64,000 nt of DNA from contig NZ_JANIBJ010000005.1 in NCBI RefSeq assembly GCF_024505185.1, positions 1-64,000 on the forward strand. The letters are read 5' to 3'. Within the stretch, counting starts at the first letter, position 1; each line of letters begins with the position of its first letter. The position numbers were made by a program, and so were the translations under genes. This DNA is from Methylomonas subterranea (GTDB lineage: Bacteria > Pseudomonadota > Gammaproteobacteria > Methylococcales > Methylomonadaceae). Below are positions 1 to 11,700 of this stretch, one piece after another. The notes beneath the pieces are model-generated. The model had not been told where the DNA came from. It saw only the letters and a list, made by a program, of their open reading frames with translations, and ran no database searches.

Positions 1-71
1 GGGGGGAACAGTATGCGGGGACATTGGGGTCAGGTCTTGCAATCAAGCAAACATGATCTATCCTAACACCC

Positions 72-287
72 ATGGCAAGACCACTCAGATTAGAATTAGC
101 GGGCGTTTTATATCACGTGACGTCGCGGGGGAATGCGCGGAACGCGATATACCTTGATGATGAAGACCGATTAAATTGGCTAGAATTGTTTAACGATGTT
201 TGCGTCCGGTTTAATTGGATTTGCCACGCCTATTGTTTGATGAGCAATCATTACCATGTGGTTGTCGAGATGCTAGAAACTCGATAA
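72..287 (+). pseudogene. REP-associated tyrosine transposase (Y1/RAYT), C-terminally truncated
   Basis: The 71 residues match the N-terminal part of Y1_Tnp/RAYT proteins. They open with MARPLRLELAGVLYHVTSRG and contain the HUH-type metal-binding motif NHYHVVVE near residues 58-65. These enzymes nick single-stranded DNA at REP palindromes. Family members usually run to 200-300 residues. This one stops right after the HUH motif, at ETR, and lacks the helix that carries the catalytic tyrosine, so it is a dead fragment. The sequence just upstream (GGGGTCAGGTCTTGC near 25-39) is of the kind often seen in front of such genes. No continuation of the protein is visible in any frame after 287. Confidence 0.8.
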
Positions 288-960
288 TGTGAGCGGATAG
301 GATGTCGCCGTCAGGCGCATCTGTCGAGTGAGCCAACCCAAAGATCAGGCCGCCGAACTCTGCTTTCGGTGGCCTATCTTCCCACCCCGAAAATCCTGAG
401 CCACGGCCGTACGGCGGATCAACTTTGCGCCGGGTTGTAGGGTGGATTCGCCGCTAGGCAATCTGCGCTTGCTTGCCGGCCAGGTGCCGTTAATACGTCC
501 GCGTAGGCTAGCCGGCGGCATCCTTGCCGCCAAAACCTCGAAACCACCCGGCGTTTTGCTAGCGCGAAAACGCCCTACGGTCCTCGGCATCACAGCGCGT
601 GCCTTTACGGCGTTTGATTCATCGGAAACTTCGAAAATGGTATGCAGTGGCGATCAAATCACCTGCATTATGCAATATACCGACCACAGCATCCGGACGC
701 TTTACGATGCCGCCGGCCAAGCCCGTCAAATACAAGCCGTCGAAAAAGGCTTCATCAGTCTGCTGGCGGACCACATCGACCTGCCGTTCGTGCCTATGCA
801 AAGCCTTTAATGCGACAATGGCTTGGCGGTTCTTAAAGTACTCGCAGAGCTGTGTCAATAAAAAAAGTGAACGCCAAGGAGTTTACGTTTAACGACAGAT
901 AGCCGATTAAAAAATCGGTATCAGGGAATAGATGCTTCAGATTTACTTCGAAAGATGACT
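288..960. other. gene-poor stretch with repeat debris
   Basis: No convincing gene fills this stretch. It holds a GTAGGGTGGATTCGCCGC-type sequence near 437-454 and, at about 491-533, a copy of a dispersed repeat. Its core (TAATACGTCCGCGTAGGCT, then GGCGGCATCCTTGCCGCC) recurs in diverged form near 44868-44912. A frame at 442-810 could encode 122 residues; its C-terminal half looks protein-like (TDHSIRTLYDAAGQARQIQ), but its first half runs through the repeat. I do not recognise the product and treat it at most as a gene fragment. Confidence 0.45.
491..533 (+). repeat. dispersed repeat, copy 1
   Basis: A TAATACGTCCGCGTAGGCT segment is followed by a small hairpin GGCGGCATCCTTGCCGCC. The same layout occurs near 44868-44912, where it reads TAAATACGTCCGTGTAGGCT followed by a GACGGCAGCATCC...GCTGCCGTC hairpin. 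The compensated arms (GGCGGCA/TGCCGCC against GACGGCAGCA/TGCTGCCGTC) point to a structured repeat family, not chance similarity. Confidence 0.6.
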
Positions 961-980
961 TTTTACGTCATTGATTTAAT

Positions 981-1058
<78 letters not shown>

Positions 1059-1127
1059 TTATTGTTTGAAATTGATTTTGTTGTAAGCAACAAAGAAGCG
1101 GCATTTTAACACATTATTCGACCAGTG

Positions 1128-1481
1128 TTACTTCAACAATTCCAAAATATCTTCAAGTTCGCCGATCATTTGATGAATCAGTTGCTTGGTGCGCAAGGAG
1201 TCTTCCTTGGCGTTGTCGCTGGATAGGTGGGCTCTGGCGCCACCAATGGTGTAGCCTTGTTCGTATAGTAGCGCCCGAATTTGACGAATCAGCAGTACGT
1301 CGTGGCGTTGGTAGTAACGGCGGTTGCCGCGGCGCTTGACCGGGCTCAGTTCGCTGAACTCCTGCTCCCAGTAACGCAGTACGTGCGGCTTTACGCCGCA
1401 CAGTTCGCTGACTTCGCCAATGGTGAAATAGCGCTTGGCCGGTATGACCGGCAGTTCGTTGTTATTACTGGGTTCCAGCAT
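1128..1481 (-). CDS. MerR-family transcriptional regulator
   Basis: This 117-residue protein has an N-terminal MerR winged helix-turn-helix (residues about 16-85: [22 protein letters not shown], then a wing RRGNRRYYQ). The short helical tail has no metal-binding cysteines, so it is not a metal-sensing MerR. Small MerR proteins of this kind sit beside ihfA in many gammaproteobacteria, for example pseudomonads. Its start overlaps the end of ihfA by 17 nt, so it is almost certainly translated from the same mRNA as pheST-ihfA. Its ligand and targets are not apparent from the sequence. Confidence 0.9.
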   Translation of the reverse strand: MLEPSNNNELPVIPAKRYFTIGEVSELCGVKPHVLRYWEQEFSELSPVKRRGNRRYYQRHDVLLIRQIRALLYEQGYTIGGARAHLSSDNAKEDSLRTKQLIHQMIGELEDILELLK

Positions 1482-1761
1482 AGGCTTCCACTCGGGCTTT
1501 TAATTTTTGACCGGTACGAAAGGTTACCACGCGGCGCGGGGTAATGGGGATTTCTTCGCCGGTTTTGGGGTTTCTGCCGGGTCGGCCGCTTTTATCGCGT
1601 AGTTCGAACTTTCCGAAACCGGAAATTTTGACCTGTTCGCCGCTTTCCAGTGAGTGTTTGATTTCTTCGAAAAAAAGCTCGACGATTTCCTTGGCCTCGC
1701 GTTTGTTCAGGCCTAAATCCTCGAAAAGTTTTTCCGCAATATCTGCTTTGGTTAATGCCAC
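1465..1761 (-). CDS. ihfA: integration host factor subunit alpha
   Basis: The 98-residue DNA-bending protein pairs with IhfB and acts in recombination, replication and transcription. The full DNABII fold is present: [20 protein letters not shown] at the N-terminus, the core [13 protein letters not shown], and the DNA-intercalating arm with the conserved [14 protein letters not shown] around the proline. Length matches E. coli IhfA (99). It follows pheT with a 10-nt gap, as in E. coli, and its 3' end overlaps the merR-type gene. Confidence 0.97.
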   Translation of the reverse strand: MALTKADIAEKLFEDLGLNKREAKEIVELFFEEIKHSLESGEQVKISGFGKFELRDKSGRPGRNPKTGEEIPITPRRVVTFRTGQKLKARVEAYAGTQ

Positions 1762-1771
1762 AATCCCACCT

Positions 1772-4147
1772 TTAATCCCTCAGTTTTGCATTTAATTCTG
1801 CTGCCATTTTTTCCAGCAACCTGCGAAATATAGCATCAATTTCAGAGTCGGTAAGTGTTTGGGTGAAATCTTGCAGGATCAGACTCAGCGCCACACTTTT
1901 GAAACCTTCTTCGATGCCCTTGCCTTGGTAAATGTCGAAAACATTTACCTCCCGAATCGTCGCTTCCCGGCTGTCGTTGATGCAGTTGACGATGTCTGAC
2001 GCGCAAATCCCTTGTCTGACCAGCAGCGCCATATCGCGGCGAACGCTTGGAAATTTGGACAAAGCCGAGAACTTCGGTAGCGCGCGTTGCAGAACGGCAT
2101 CTTGGGCAATTTCGAACAGGAATACAGGGCTGTCGAAACTCAATTGTTTTTCCAGGGTGGGATGCAACATGCCCAGCAAGCCTACCACGTTGGAGTCGGC
2201 ATCGACGATTTCGGCGGTCTGGCCGGGATGTAAGGCGGGATGCCGGCCCGCTTTAAAGCGTAAGCCGCCGGCGGTCAGGCTGAGTAGGGCTTCGACATCG
2301 GCTTTGACGTCGAAAAAATCGACGTTTCTGGATTTTTCACCCCACTGTTCGGCGTATAAGCCACCCATGGCCAGACCGGCCAGCATTTTTTGCTGCCGGG
2401 TCTCGCCGTTTAGGCGCGCGAAACGCAAGCCCGATTCAAACAGGCGCACCCGGGTTTGCTGACGGTTGATATTGTATTGCGCCGCCCCCAACAGGCCGCA
2501 CCAGAGGGTGGTGCGCATGACCGCCAATTCAGATGAAATCGGATTTTGCAGCCGGATAAACTCGTCGTCGGGCGCCACGGCGGTTTGCAGGGATTCATCG
2601 ACGAAGCTATAGGTAATTGCTTCCTGATAGCCCCGGTCCACCAGGCAATCCTGTAGCCTATCCAGGCTTAAGCGGGTTTCCGGGGCCTTGCCCAGTTCCG
2701 TGCGCATCAACAGGCTGCTGCCGGGCAGGTTGTCGTAACCGACGATGCGGCCAATCTCTTCCAGCAAATCCGCCTCGATGGCGATATCGAAGCGCCAGCC
2801 AGGCGGGGTAATCTCCCAACCTTCGGCGTGCTCGGCCACGTGCATGCCCAGGCCTTGGAAAAGGCAGGCGATTTCGTCGCTGGACAACGTGATGCCCAGG
2901 ATTTTTTCGATGCGTTGGCGGCGTAATTTAACTGGCGAGCGGGCAGGGAAGTGGCTTTTGCTAATGACTTCATTGACAGGGCCAACACTGCCGCCGGCAA
3001 TTTCGACGATCAACTGAGTGGCGCGTTCGATGGCACGTCGTTGCAAGTTAAAGTCGACGCCGCGCTCGAAGCGGTGCGACGAGTCGGTGTGCAGGCCGAA
3101 TTTGCGTGCCTTGCCGGCGATGCCGAGCGGGCTGAAGAAGGCGCATTCCAGGAAAATGTCGCTGGTATCGGCGGAAACCGCGCTGCTGTCGCCGCCCATG
3201 ACCCCGGCCAGGGCCAGGGCTTGCTGTTGATCGGCGATTAGCAGGGCTTCGCCGTCCAGCTCTATGATTTGGTCGTTCAGCAGGCTCAGTTTTTCGCCGG
3301 GGCGGCTGCTTCTGACCACGATGGGGGCGGATAATTTAGCGGCATCGAAGGCATGCAAGGGTTGGCCGAGCTCCAACAGTACATAGTTGGTGACGTCCAC
3401 CACCGGACTCAGGCTGCGGACTCCGCAACGGCGCAGGCGTTCTTGCATCCACAGCGGGGTGACGGCGGCTTGATTAATGTTCTTGATCAGGCGTCCGAAA
3501 TAAACCGGGCAGGCATCCGGCGCTTCGACTTGTATGTCCAGGGCTTCCTGGTGGTCAACGGGGGTCTCCGAGATGGCGAGTGGCTGAAAAGCCAGCCGGT
3601 TCAATACGGCCACTTCGCGCGCCACGCCTTCAATACTGAGGCAGTCGGCGCGATTGGGGGTCAGGCCCAGCTCGATTACATTATCGTTCAGCAGCAAATA
3701 ATCTCGTATGTCGCGGCCCACCGGCGCATCGGCTGGCAATTCCATCAGGCCGTCGGAACTGGCGGCCAGCCCCAGTTCCTTTTCCGAGCACAACATGCCG
3801 AAGGATAGTTCGCCGCGCAGTTTGGATTCCTTGATTTTGAAATCACCCGGTAAAACCGCGCCGATCAGGGCCGCGGGTATTTTTAAGCCGGGGCGCACGT
3901 TGCCGGCCCCGCAAACGATTTGTAAGGGTTCCGGCTGGCCGACATCGACCCGGCAGACCTTGAGTTTGTCGGCATTCGGGTGTTGTTCGGTGCTGACGAC
4001 TTTGCCCACCACCACGCCGCTGAATTCGGCGGCTACCGGCTGCACGGCGTCGACTTCCAAGCCGGCCATGGTCAATTGCGCGACCAGTTGACCGGTATCT
4101 ATGGGTGGATTGATCAGTTCCCTCAACCACGCTTCACTTACTTGCAT
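1772..4147 (-). CDS. pheT: phenylalanine-tRNA ligase beta subunit
   Basis: A 791-residue protein (E. coli PheT 795) that forms the alpha2-beta2 synthetase with PheS and carries tRNA-binding and editing modules. Visible parts are the N-terminal tRNA-binding OB domain (residues about 40-150, GVVVGKV...[10 protein letters not shown]), the B3/B4 editing core (about 210-375), the B5 domain (about 400-470) and the C-terminal anticodon-binding FDX-ACB domain (about 697-790, [12 protein letters not shown]). It starts 14 nt after the pheS stop, so the two are co-translated. No break or missing domain is seen. Confidence 0.98.
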   Translation of the reverse strand: MQVSEAWLRELINPPIDTGQLVAQLTMAGLEVDAVQPVAAEFSGVVVGKVVSTEQHPNADKLKVCRVDVGQPEPLQIVCGAGNVRPGLKIPAALIGAVLPGDFKIKESKLRGELSFGMLCSEKELGLAASSDGLMELPADAPVGRDIRDYLLLNDNVIELGLTPNRADCLSIEGVAREVAVLNRLAFQPLAISETPVDHQEALDIQVEAPDACPVYFGRLIKNINQAAVTPLWMQERLRRCGVRSLSPVVDVTNYVLLELGQPLHAFDAAKLSAPIVVRSSRPGEKLSLLNDQIIELDGEALLIADQQQALALAGVMGGDSSAVSADTSDIFLECAFFSPLGIAGKARKFGLHTDSSHRFERGVDFNLQRRAIERATQLIVEIAGGSVGPVNEVISKSHFPARSPVKLRRQRIEKILGITLSSDEIACLFQGLGMHVAEHAEGWEITPPGWRFDIAIEADLLEEIGRIVGYDNLPGSSLLMRTELGKAPETRLSLDRLQDCLVDRGYQEAITYSFVDESLQTAVAPDDEFIRLQNPISSELAVMRTTLWCGLLGAAQYNINRQQTRVRLFESGLRFARLNGETRQQKMLAGLAMGGLYAEQWGEKSRNVDFFDVKADVEALLSLTAGGLRFKAGRHPALHPGQTAEIVDADSNVVGLLGMLHPTLEKQLSFDSPVFLFEIAQDAVLQRALPKFSALSKFPSVRRDMALLVRQGICASDIVNCINDSREATIREVNVFDIYQGKGIEEGFKSVALSLILQDFTQTLTDSEIDAIFRRLLEKMAAELNAKLRD

Positions 4148-4161
4148 GACTCAAACCACTC

Positions 4162-5280
<1,119 letters not shown>

Positions 5281-5323
5281 TTATTTCATTTGCCGGCATG
5301 GGCCGGCGGCAACCCAGGCTGAC

Positions 5324-5686
5324 TTAGGGTTTGCTTTGGTTGGCGATGGCCACTTTTGCGATTTCGGCGAAAGCGTCCATGTCGCGCACGGCCAAATCGG
5401 CCAATACTTTACGATCAATAGCCACGTTGGCTTTGTTCAAGCCATTGATCATGCGGCTGTAGGAAATGCCGCACAGACGGGCCGCCGCGTTGATACGCAC
5501 GATCCACAGGGCGCGGAATTGACGTTTTTTCTGTTTGCGGTCGCGGTAGGCATATTGACCGGCCTTGATGACCGCCTGTTTGGCTACGCGATAAACCCTG
5601 CTACGGGCACCATAGTAACCCTTGGCCAGTTTTAAAATCTTTTTGTGTCTTGCTCTTGCGGTGACGCCGCGTTTAACTCTTGCCAT
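5324..5686 (-). CDS. rplT: 50S ribosomal protein L20
   Basis: The 120-residue basic protein is typical of L20 ([30 protein letters not shown]). It is needed early in 50S assembly and in E. coli represses rpmI-rplT translation. It follows rpmI by 29 nt in the conserved infC-rpmI-rplT order. Confidence 0.98.
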   Translation of the reverse strand: MARVKRGVTARARHKKILKLAKGYYGARSRVYRVAKQAVIKAGQYAYRDRKQKKRQFRALWIVRINAAARLCGISYSRMINGLNKANVAIDRKVLADLAVRDMDAFAEIAKVAIANQSKP

Positions 5687-5715
5687 GTTCTTCTCTCTTT
5701 AAAGGATGGTATCGA

Positions 5716-5913
5716 TCAGCTGTAAGGCAGCATGCGTGCTACCAATGGCGTATCCGAAGGGTGAAGAATGGCTGTTTTACGCAACTGTCTTTTACGCTTG
5801 GTGGTTTTTTTGGTCAGAATATGACGCTTGTGCGATTGCTTGCACTTGAAACCGCCGGTACCGGTTTTCTTGAAGCGCTTGCCGGCGCCGCTATGGCTTT
5901 TCATTTTTGGCAT
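5716..5913 (-). CDS. rpmI: 50S ribosomal protein L35
   Basis: This 65-residue L35 has the family signature [20 protein letters not shown] and a Lys/Arg-rich C-terminus. It lies between infC and rplT. The 145-nt gap to infC holds a GGCGG/CCGCC hairpin near 5993-6010 and a perfect ACTGTTT/AAACAGT inverted repeat near 6038-6054. Either could belong to an L20-controlled leader, but that is only suggested by position. Confidence 0.97.
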   Translation of the reverse strand: MPKMKSHSGAGKRFKKTGTGGFKCKQSHKRHILTKKTTKRKRQLRKTAILHPSDTPLVARMLPYS

Positions 5914-6058
5914 TTGTTTTCTCCAATGATTAAAAATAAAGTCCCTGAGATAAAACCCAGTGAGGCAAAATGCTTGGCCCCATTGAATTTTTGGCGGACA
6001 AAAGCCGCCTCAACCGAATCGTTCCTGAGTCGGCAAACTGTTTTGCAAACAGTTAAAA

Positions 6059-6583
6059 CTATTTTTTCTTTTTCGGTCCCATGACCATGACCATTTGCCG
6101 GCCTTCCAGCTTGGGGAATTGCTCGACGGCGGCGTATTCTTCCAGGTCGGTCTCGATTCGCTTCAACAAATCCATGCCCAATTCGCGGTGCGACATTTCC
6201 CGGCCCTTGAAGCGCACGGTAATTTTGGTCTTGTCGCCCTCGTTGAGGAACTTGATCAAACTGCGCAGCTTGACCTGATAGTCGCCTTCCTCGGTGCCGG
6301 GCCGAAATTTGATTTCCTTGATCTGGATTTGCTTCTGCTTTTTCTTGGCGGCTTGCAGTTTTTTGTTTTGCTCAAACTGGTATTTGCCGTAATCCATGAC
6401 TTTGCAAACCGGGGGATCCGCATTGGGCGAAATTTCGACCAGATCCATGTTTGCATCATAGGCAAGTTGTAATGCTTCGTTGATTGAAACAACCCCGACT
6501 TGTTCACCTTCAGCGCCTATTAACCGTACCCGTCTGGCGGTGATTTCGGTGTTTAAGCGCGTTGCATCTTTTTTAGAGCTGAT
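6059..6583 (-). CDS. infC: translation initiation factor IF-3 (AUC start codon)
   Basis: IF-3 binds the 30S subunit, prevents premature subunit joining and checks the start codon. The frame extends 45 codons upstream of the first ATG (6448) and reads [20 protein letters not shown], the normal IF-3 N-terminus, giving 174 residues. The only sensible start is ATC at 6583-6581. A GGAGG Shine-Dalgarno ends 8 nt before it, and an in-frame TAG lies two codons upstream. IF-3 genes are known for rare start codons that allow autoregulation, AUU in E. coli. The N-domain, linker helix and C-domain ([18 protein letters not shown]) are intact. It follows thrS by 22 nt. Confidence 0.96.
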   Translation of the reverse strand: MSSKKDATRLNTEITARRVRLIGAEGEQVGVVSINEALQLAYDANMDLVEISPNADPPVCKVMDYGKYQFEQNKKLQAAKKKQKQIQIKEIKFRPGTEEGDYQVKLRSLIKFLNEGDKTKITVRFKGREMSHRELGMDLLKRIETDLEEYAAVEQFPKLEGRQMVMVMGPKKKK

Positions 6584-6587
6584 ACCC

Positions 6588-6597
6588 TAATCCTCCA
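6588..6597 (-). promoter_or_regulatory. ribosome binding site deciding the infC start
   Basis: On the minus strand TTGGAGGATTAGGGT precedes ATC. The GGAGG core ends 8 nt before the ATC at 6583, and the in-frame TAG between them excludes any start further upstream except GGT, which is not a start codon. Confidence 0.8.
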
Positions 6598-6605
6598 AGT
6601 TGTTA

Positions 6606-8513
6606 TTATTTTCTGTCCGCAATCTCGGCATTCAAACGTTCGATCAACGCGCTAATTGCCAGACTTCCCAGGTCTTCACCCTGTTGGGTGCGGACGGATA
6701 CTGTTTGATTATCCAGTTCTTTGTCACCAATAATCAAAAGATATGGCACACGCTGCATGGAATGCTCGCGGATTTTAAAGCCTATCTTCTCATTTCTCAA
6801 GTCAATTTTGCTTCTAAAGCCTTGTTTTTCCAGTTCTAGGCGGACTTTTTCGGCATATTCGGCCTGACGATCGGTGATATTCATGATCATTATCTGCACC
6901 GGGGCCAGCCATAAGGGGAAATTGCCGGCGTGCTGCTCGATCAAGATGCCGATGAAACGCTCCAGCGAACCCAGGATGGCGCGATGCAGCATCACCGGCA
7001 CGTGTCTGGCGCTGTCTTCGCCGATATAGGAGGCGCCCAGGCGCTCCGGCATGGAGAAATCGACCTGAATGGTGCCGCATTGCCAGACCCGGCCGATGCA
7101 GTCTTTCAGGGAGAATTCGATTTTGGGGCCGTAAAATGCGCCTTCGCCGGGTTGCAACTGCCAATCCAGGCCTTTGGTATTCAAAGCCAGTTCCAGGGCG
7201 TTTTCGGCCTTGTCCCAAACACTGTCGTCGCCGACCCGGTTTTCCGGTCGGGTGGACAGTTTGATGATGACTTCCTCGAAACCGAAGTCTTTGTATACCT
7301 CGAACAGCAGGTCGATGAAGGTGGCTACTTCGGATTGAATCTGGTCTTCGGTGCAAAAAATATGCGCGTCATCCTGCACGAAATTGCGCACCCGCATCAG
7401 GCCGTGCAAGGTGCCGGAGGGTTCGTTGCGGTGGCAGGAGCCGAATTCGGCCAGTCGCACCGGCAGGTCGCGGTAACTTTTGATGCCTTGGTTGTAGATT
7501 TGGATGTGGCAGGGGCAGTTCATCGGTTTGACCGCGTAATCGCGGTTTTCCGAATTTGTGGTAAACATCATGGCGCTGAATTTGTCCCAGTGGCCGGATT
7601 TTTCCCACAGGCTACGGTCGACGATTTGCGGCGTTTTAACTTCGCCGTAGCCATTCACGCGCAGTTTTTCCCGCACGTATTGCTCGACTTGCTGATAAAT
7701 TGTCCAGCCCTTGTCGTGCCAGAATACCATGCCGGGAGCCTCTTCCTGGGTATGAAACAGGTCCAAGGCCTTGCCGATCTTTCTATGATCGCGTTTTTCC
7801 GCTTCTTCCAGGCGGTGCAGATAAGCCGCCAATTCCTTGCCGTCGGTCCAGGCCGTGCCGTAAATGCGTTGCAGCATTTCATTGTTGGAATCGCCGCGCC
7901 AATAGGCGCCGGCGATTTTCATCAATTTGAAGGCTTTCAGTTTGCCGGTACTGGGTACGTGCGGGCCGCGGCACAGGTCGGTGAATTCGCCTTGGCTGTA
8001 CAGGGACAGGTCTTCGTTGGCGGGGATGGAGGCGATGATTTCTGCTTTGTATTTTTCGCCCAGGCCCAGGAAAAAGTTAACAGCCTCGTCGCGCGACATC
8101 AGCGAGCGGCTGACCGGCAGATCTTGCGCCGCCAGTTCCAGCATTTTTCTTTCGATGTCGGCCAAGTCGTCCGGCGTGAATGAGCGCTCGAAGGCGATAT
8201 CATAATAAAAGCCGTTTTCTATCACCGGGCCGATGGTGATCTGCGCGCTGGGAAACAGCTGTTTAACGGCCTGCGCCAACAGGTGGGCAGTGGAGTGGCG
8301 GATAATTTCCAGGCCCGCTTCATCCTTGCCGGTAATGATTTGCAAGCTGGCATCGGCATCGATCAAGGTGCCGGCGTCTACCAATTTGTCGTTGATTTTG
8401 CCGGCCAAAGTGGCTTTGGCTAAACCGGAACCGATGGATTTGGCAACGTCCATGACTGTTACCGCGTGGTCAAATTGACGCTGTGAACCGTCGGGAAGAG
8501 TAATTACAGGCAT
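6606..8513 (-). CDS. thrS: threonine-tRNA ligase
   Basis: A 635-residue ThrRS (E. coli 642). Domains run in order: TGS (residues 1-61, [20 protein letters not shown]), the editing domain with its metal-binding [16 protein letters not shown] (about 73-88), then the class II core. The core has motif 2 ([20 protein letters not shown]) and motif 3, with zinc ligands in [10 protein letters not shown], and is followed by the anticodon-binding domain (about 530-630). GGAA lies 8 nt before the ATG. Only about 15 nt separate this start from a strong terminator behind tRNA-Val. There is no room for a promoter between them, so expression must read through or be attenuated at that hairpin. Confidence 0.98.
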   Translation of the reverse strand: MPVITLPDGSQRQFDHAVTVMDVAKSIGSGLAKATLAGKINDKLVDAGTLIDADASLQIITGKDEAGLEIIRHSTAHLLAQAVKQLFPSAQITIGPVIENGFYYDIAFERSFTPDDLADIERKMLELAAQDLPVSRSLMSRDEAVNFFLGLGEKYKAEIIASIPANEDLSLYSQGEFTDLCRGPHVPSTGKLKAFKLMKIAGAYWRGDSNNEMLQRIYGTAWTDGKELAAYLHRLEEAEKRDHRKIGKALDLFHTQEEAPGMVFWHDKGWTIYQQVEQYVREKLRVNGYGEVKTPQIVDRSLWEKSGHWDKFSAMMFTTNSENRDYAVKPMNCPCHIQIYNQGIKSYRDLPVRLAEFGSCHRNEPSGTLHGLMRVRNFVQDDAHIFCTEDQIQSEVATFIDLLFEVYKDFGFEEVIIKLSTRPENRVGDDSVWDKAENALELALNTKGLDWQLQPGEGAFYGPKIEFSLKDCIGRVWQCGTIQVDFSMPERLGASYIGEDSARHVPVMLHRAILGSLERFIGILIEQHAGNFPLWLAPVQIMIMNITDRQAEYAEKVRLELEKQGFRSKIDLRNEKIGFKIREHSMQRVPYLLIIGDKELDNQTVSVRTQQGEDLGSLAISALIERLNAEIADRK

Positions 8514-8528
8514 GTTCGATTCCGCAAT

Positions 8529-8555
8529 AAAAAAAGCACCGGCTAGCGGTGCTTT
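8529..8555 (-). terminator. terminator between tRNA-Val and thrS
   Basis: On the minus strand AAAGCACCG and CGGTGCTTT form a perfect 9-bp stem around CTAGC and run into a tract of seven T. It ends transcription from the tRNA-Val promoter or acts as an attenuator for thrS. Confidence 0.88.
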
Positions 8556-8562
8556 AAATGTA

Positions 8563-8639
8563 TGGTAGGCGCGAGTGGACTCGAACCACCGACCCCCACC
8601 ATGTCAAGGTGGTGCTCTAACCAACTGAGCTACGCGCCT
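8563..8639 (-). tRNA. tRNA-Val (anticodon GAC)
   Basis: A 77-nt cloverleaf on the minus strand: acceptor AGGCGCG/CGCGCCT plus A-CCA, D-arm GCTCAGTTGGTTAGAGC, anticodon stem CCACC/GGTGG with loop TTGACAT (anticodon GAC), and T-arm GTGGTTCGAGTCCAC. The CCA is encoded. Confidence 0.96.
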
Positions 8640-8662
8640 AAAGTCTGTCGTTCGAGCCGCAC

Positions 8663-8690
8663 ATTATATCGGCATTATTCCATTGTGCAA
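8663..8690 (-). promoter_or_regulatory. sigma70 promoter of tRNA-Val (thrS region)
   Basis: The minus strand reads TTGCAC (-35, 8690-8685), a 16-nt spacer and a perfect TATAAT (-10, 8668-8663). It ends about 24 nt before the tRNA-Val 5' end. It is the only clear promoter ahead of thrS. Confidence 0.75.
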
Positions 8691-8717
8691 GCTATTTCTG
8701 CCGGAACAGCGGTTTTA

Positions 8718-11700
8718 TTACACCAGGACCCGTTCGATGCCGCCGTTGGAGGCCTGCTTGATATAGTTTTTCATCCAGTCCTTACCCAAAACGTGCTTGG
8801 CGATTTCCACCACCACGTAATCGACTTCCAGTTGCTCGACCTCGCCTTGGTAACGTTGCAATCCCTGCATGCAGGAAGGGCAGGAGGTGAGCATTTTCAT
8901 CGGACCGGAATAGCCATCGCCGCGCAGTTTTTCGGCATCGTTTTGCAATTCCTCGGCCTTGCGGAAGCGTACCTGGGTGGAAATGTCGGGACGGGCCACC
9001 GCCAGAGTGCCGGATTCGCCGCAGCAGCGGTCGGATTTGTTGACCTTGGCGCCGACCAGGCCGGACACGGTTTTCAGAGGGTCTTGCAGTTTCATCGGGC
9101 TGTGGCAAGGGTCGTGGTAGACGTATCTGTCGCCGCCCACGCCGTCGAGCTTGACGCCTTTTTCCAACAGGTATTCGTGAATGTCGATCAGGCGGCAACC
9201 GGGAAAAATTTTGTCGAATTCGTAATCCAGCAATTGATCCAGACAGGTGCCGCAGCTGACTACCACGGTTTTGATGTCCAGGTAATTCAGAGTGTTGGCG
9301 ACCCGGTGAAACAATACCCGGTTATCGGTGGTGATATCGCGGGCCTTGTCGTCTTGGCCGGCGGCGCGTTGCGGATAACCGCAGCACAAATAGCCGGGCG
9401 GCAGGACCGTCTGCACGCCGATTTCGAACAGCATGGCCTGGGTGGCCAAGCCGACTTGCGAGAACAGCCGCTCGGAACCGCAGCCGGGGAAATAAAATAC
9501 CGCCTCCGAATCGGTTTGAGTTTTATGCCGGTCGCGTATGATGGGCACAATCTGATCGCTTTCTATGCCCAGCAAGGCTCTGGCGGTTTTGCTGGGCAAT
9601 TTGCCGGGCATTTTGCGGTTGGTGAAATGAATCACGTATTCGCGCATCTCCGGCTTGCCGGTCGAGGAGGGTGGATGCGCCAGTTGCGCCCGGCCCCAGG
9701 GGCGTAGAAAAAAACTGCCCAGCCGTTGCGCCTTGTACGACCACTCGATCAGCAGTTTGCGCATCAGTTTGACGCTGCCGGGACGTCCGGTGCTTAAAAA
9801 GGCAATGGCGGCGGTTTTGACCGGGTTGAAACTTTGCTTGCCCATTTTGCGCAGCAGGCTGCGCATATTCATTGAGACATCGCCGAAATCGATGTCCACC
9901 GGGCAGGGGTTGAAACATTTGTGGCAGACCGTGCAATGGTCGGCCACGTCTTCGAACTCCTTCCAATGGGTGATGGAAATGCCGCGGCGGGTCTGCTCCT
10001 CGTACAAGAAAGCTTCGATCAGCAATGAGGTGGCCAGGATTTTATTGCGCGGCGAGTACAGCAGATTGGCGTTGGGCACGTGGGTGGAACAAACCGGCTT
10101 GCATTTGCCGCAACGCAGGCAGTCCTTCACAGAATCGGAAATGGCGCCGATATCGCTTTGCTGCATGATCAGCGATTCGAAACCCATCAGGCTGAACGAG
10201 GTGGTGTAGGCGCTACGTAAATCAGCGCCCGGCATCAATTTGCCGCGATTGAAACGGCCATCCGGGTCCACCTGTTGTTTGTAGGCATGAAAGCCGGCCA
10301 GTTCTTCGCTGCTCAAAAACTCGTATTTGGTGATGCCTATGCCGTGTTCGCCGGAAATCACTCCGCCCAGGGAGCGCGCCAATTCCATGATGCGCGCCAC
10401 GGCCTGATTGGCTTCCCGCAGCATTTCGTAGTGATCGGAATTGACCGGCAGGTTGGTATGCACGTTGCCGTCGCCGGCGTGCATGTGCAGGGCCACGAAC
10501 ACCCGGCCGCGCAAGATTTCCTTGTGCAGGGCTTCGATACGCTCGACGATGGGGCGGAAATTGTCGCCGGCGAAGATTTCCTTCAGGCGCGGCAGCAGTT
10601 CCTGTTTCCAGGACACCCTTAGCGAATGATCCTGCAGGCGATGGAACAGAGTAGGGTGGGCGGCGCGATTGCTCAATTCGCCGGCCTGAATGTCATGCTC
10701 CGCAAACAGCGCCTCGGCCCGAGCCAGCGGCAGGTCCAGATTGTCGTAAATCCATTGCCAGCGGGCTCTTATTTGCTGGATAGCGGATATCGCTTGCTGG
10801 CGGCGGTCGTAAATCAAGGCGGCTTTGTCGACGCCCTCTTCGTAGAAGCGCACCGGCAGGTCGCCCGCTAAAAAAACGCCGAGAGCGGCGCATAAGCGCA
10901 ATTTGTTGCGCAGGGACAGTTCGATGTTGATGCGCTCTATGCCGTCGCAATAGTCGCCCATGCGCGGCAGGGGAATCACCACGTCTTCGTTGATCTTGAA
11001 GGCGTTGGTATGCTTGGCGATGGCGGCGGTGCGGGCCCGGTCCAGCCAGAATTTTTTGCGGGTTTCCGCGCTGACCGCAATAAAACCCTCGGCGCCGCGG
11101 GCGTTGCAGATGCGCACCACTTCCGAGGCGGCCCAGGCCACCTGACTGTCGTCGTCGCCGACAATGTCGCCGATCAAGACCATTTTGGGCCGGCCTTGTT
11201 GCTTGGCCTTGCTGGCGTAGCCGACGGCCTTCACATAGCGCTCGTCCAGATGCTCCAGGCCGGCCAGCATCACCCGGGTCGAGCCGGTTTTGGGCAGCGA
11301 AGCCAGATAATCCCGAATTTCCACGATGGACGGCACGGCTTCGCGCACCTGACCGTAAAATTCCAGGCAAAAGGTGCGGATGTGCGGCGGCATTTTGTGC
11401 AAAATCCAGCGCGCCGAGGTGATGATGCCGTCGCAGCCTTCTTTCTGGATGCCGGGCAGGCCGCCGAGGAATTTGTCGGTAACGTCCTTGCCCAATTCGC
11501 CCTTGCGGAAATCCGAACCGGACATGACCAGCTGTTGTTCGGCCTGCAGGGTTTGCCGTTTGGCGTCGTAATATTTCAGATTGAAAACCACTCGCTCCTG
11601 GTCGTGAATCTTGCCCAGGTTATGGTTGAAACGCTCGACTTCCAGCCAGTTGCCGTCCGGGGTGACCATGCGCCAGGACAGCAGATTATCCAGCGCCGTG

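Noticed and set aside
345..892. several overlapping frames (345-593, 599-892, 619-858, 642-836)
   Set aside because: They overlap each other in the repeat-containing stretch, and none shows a family signature or SD. Only the 442-810 frame is mentioned, as a doubtful fragment.
6930..8183. 417-residue frame on the plus strand
   Set aside because: Antisense shadow of thrS; the thrS protein is unmistakable and complete.
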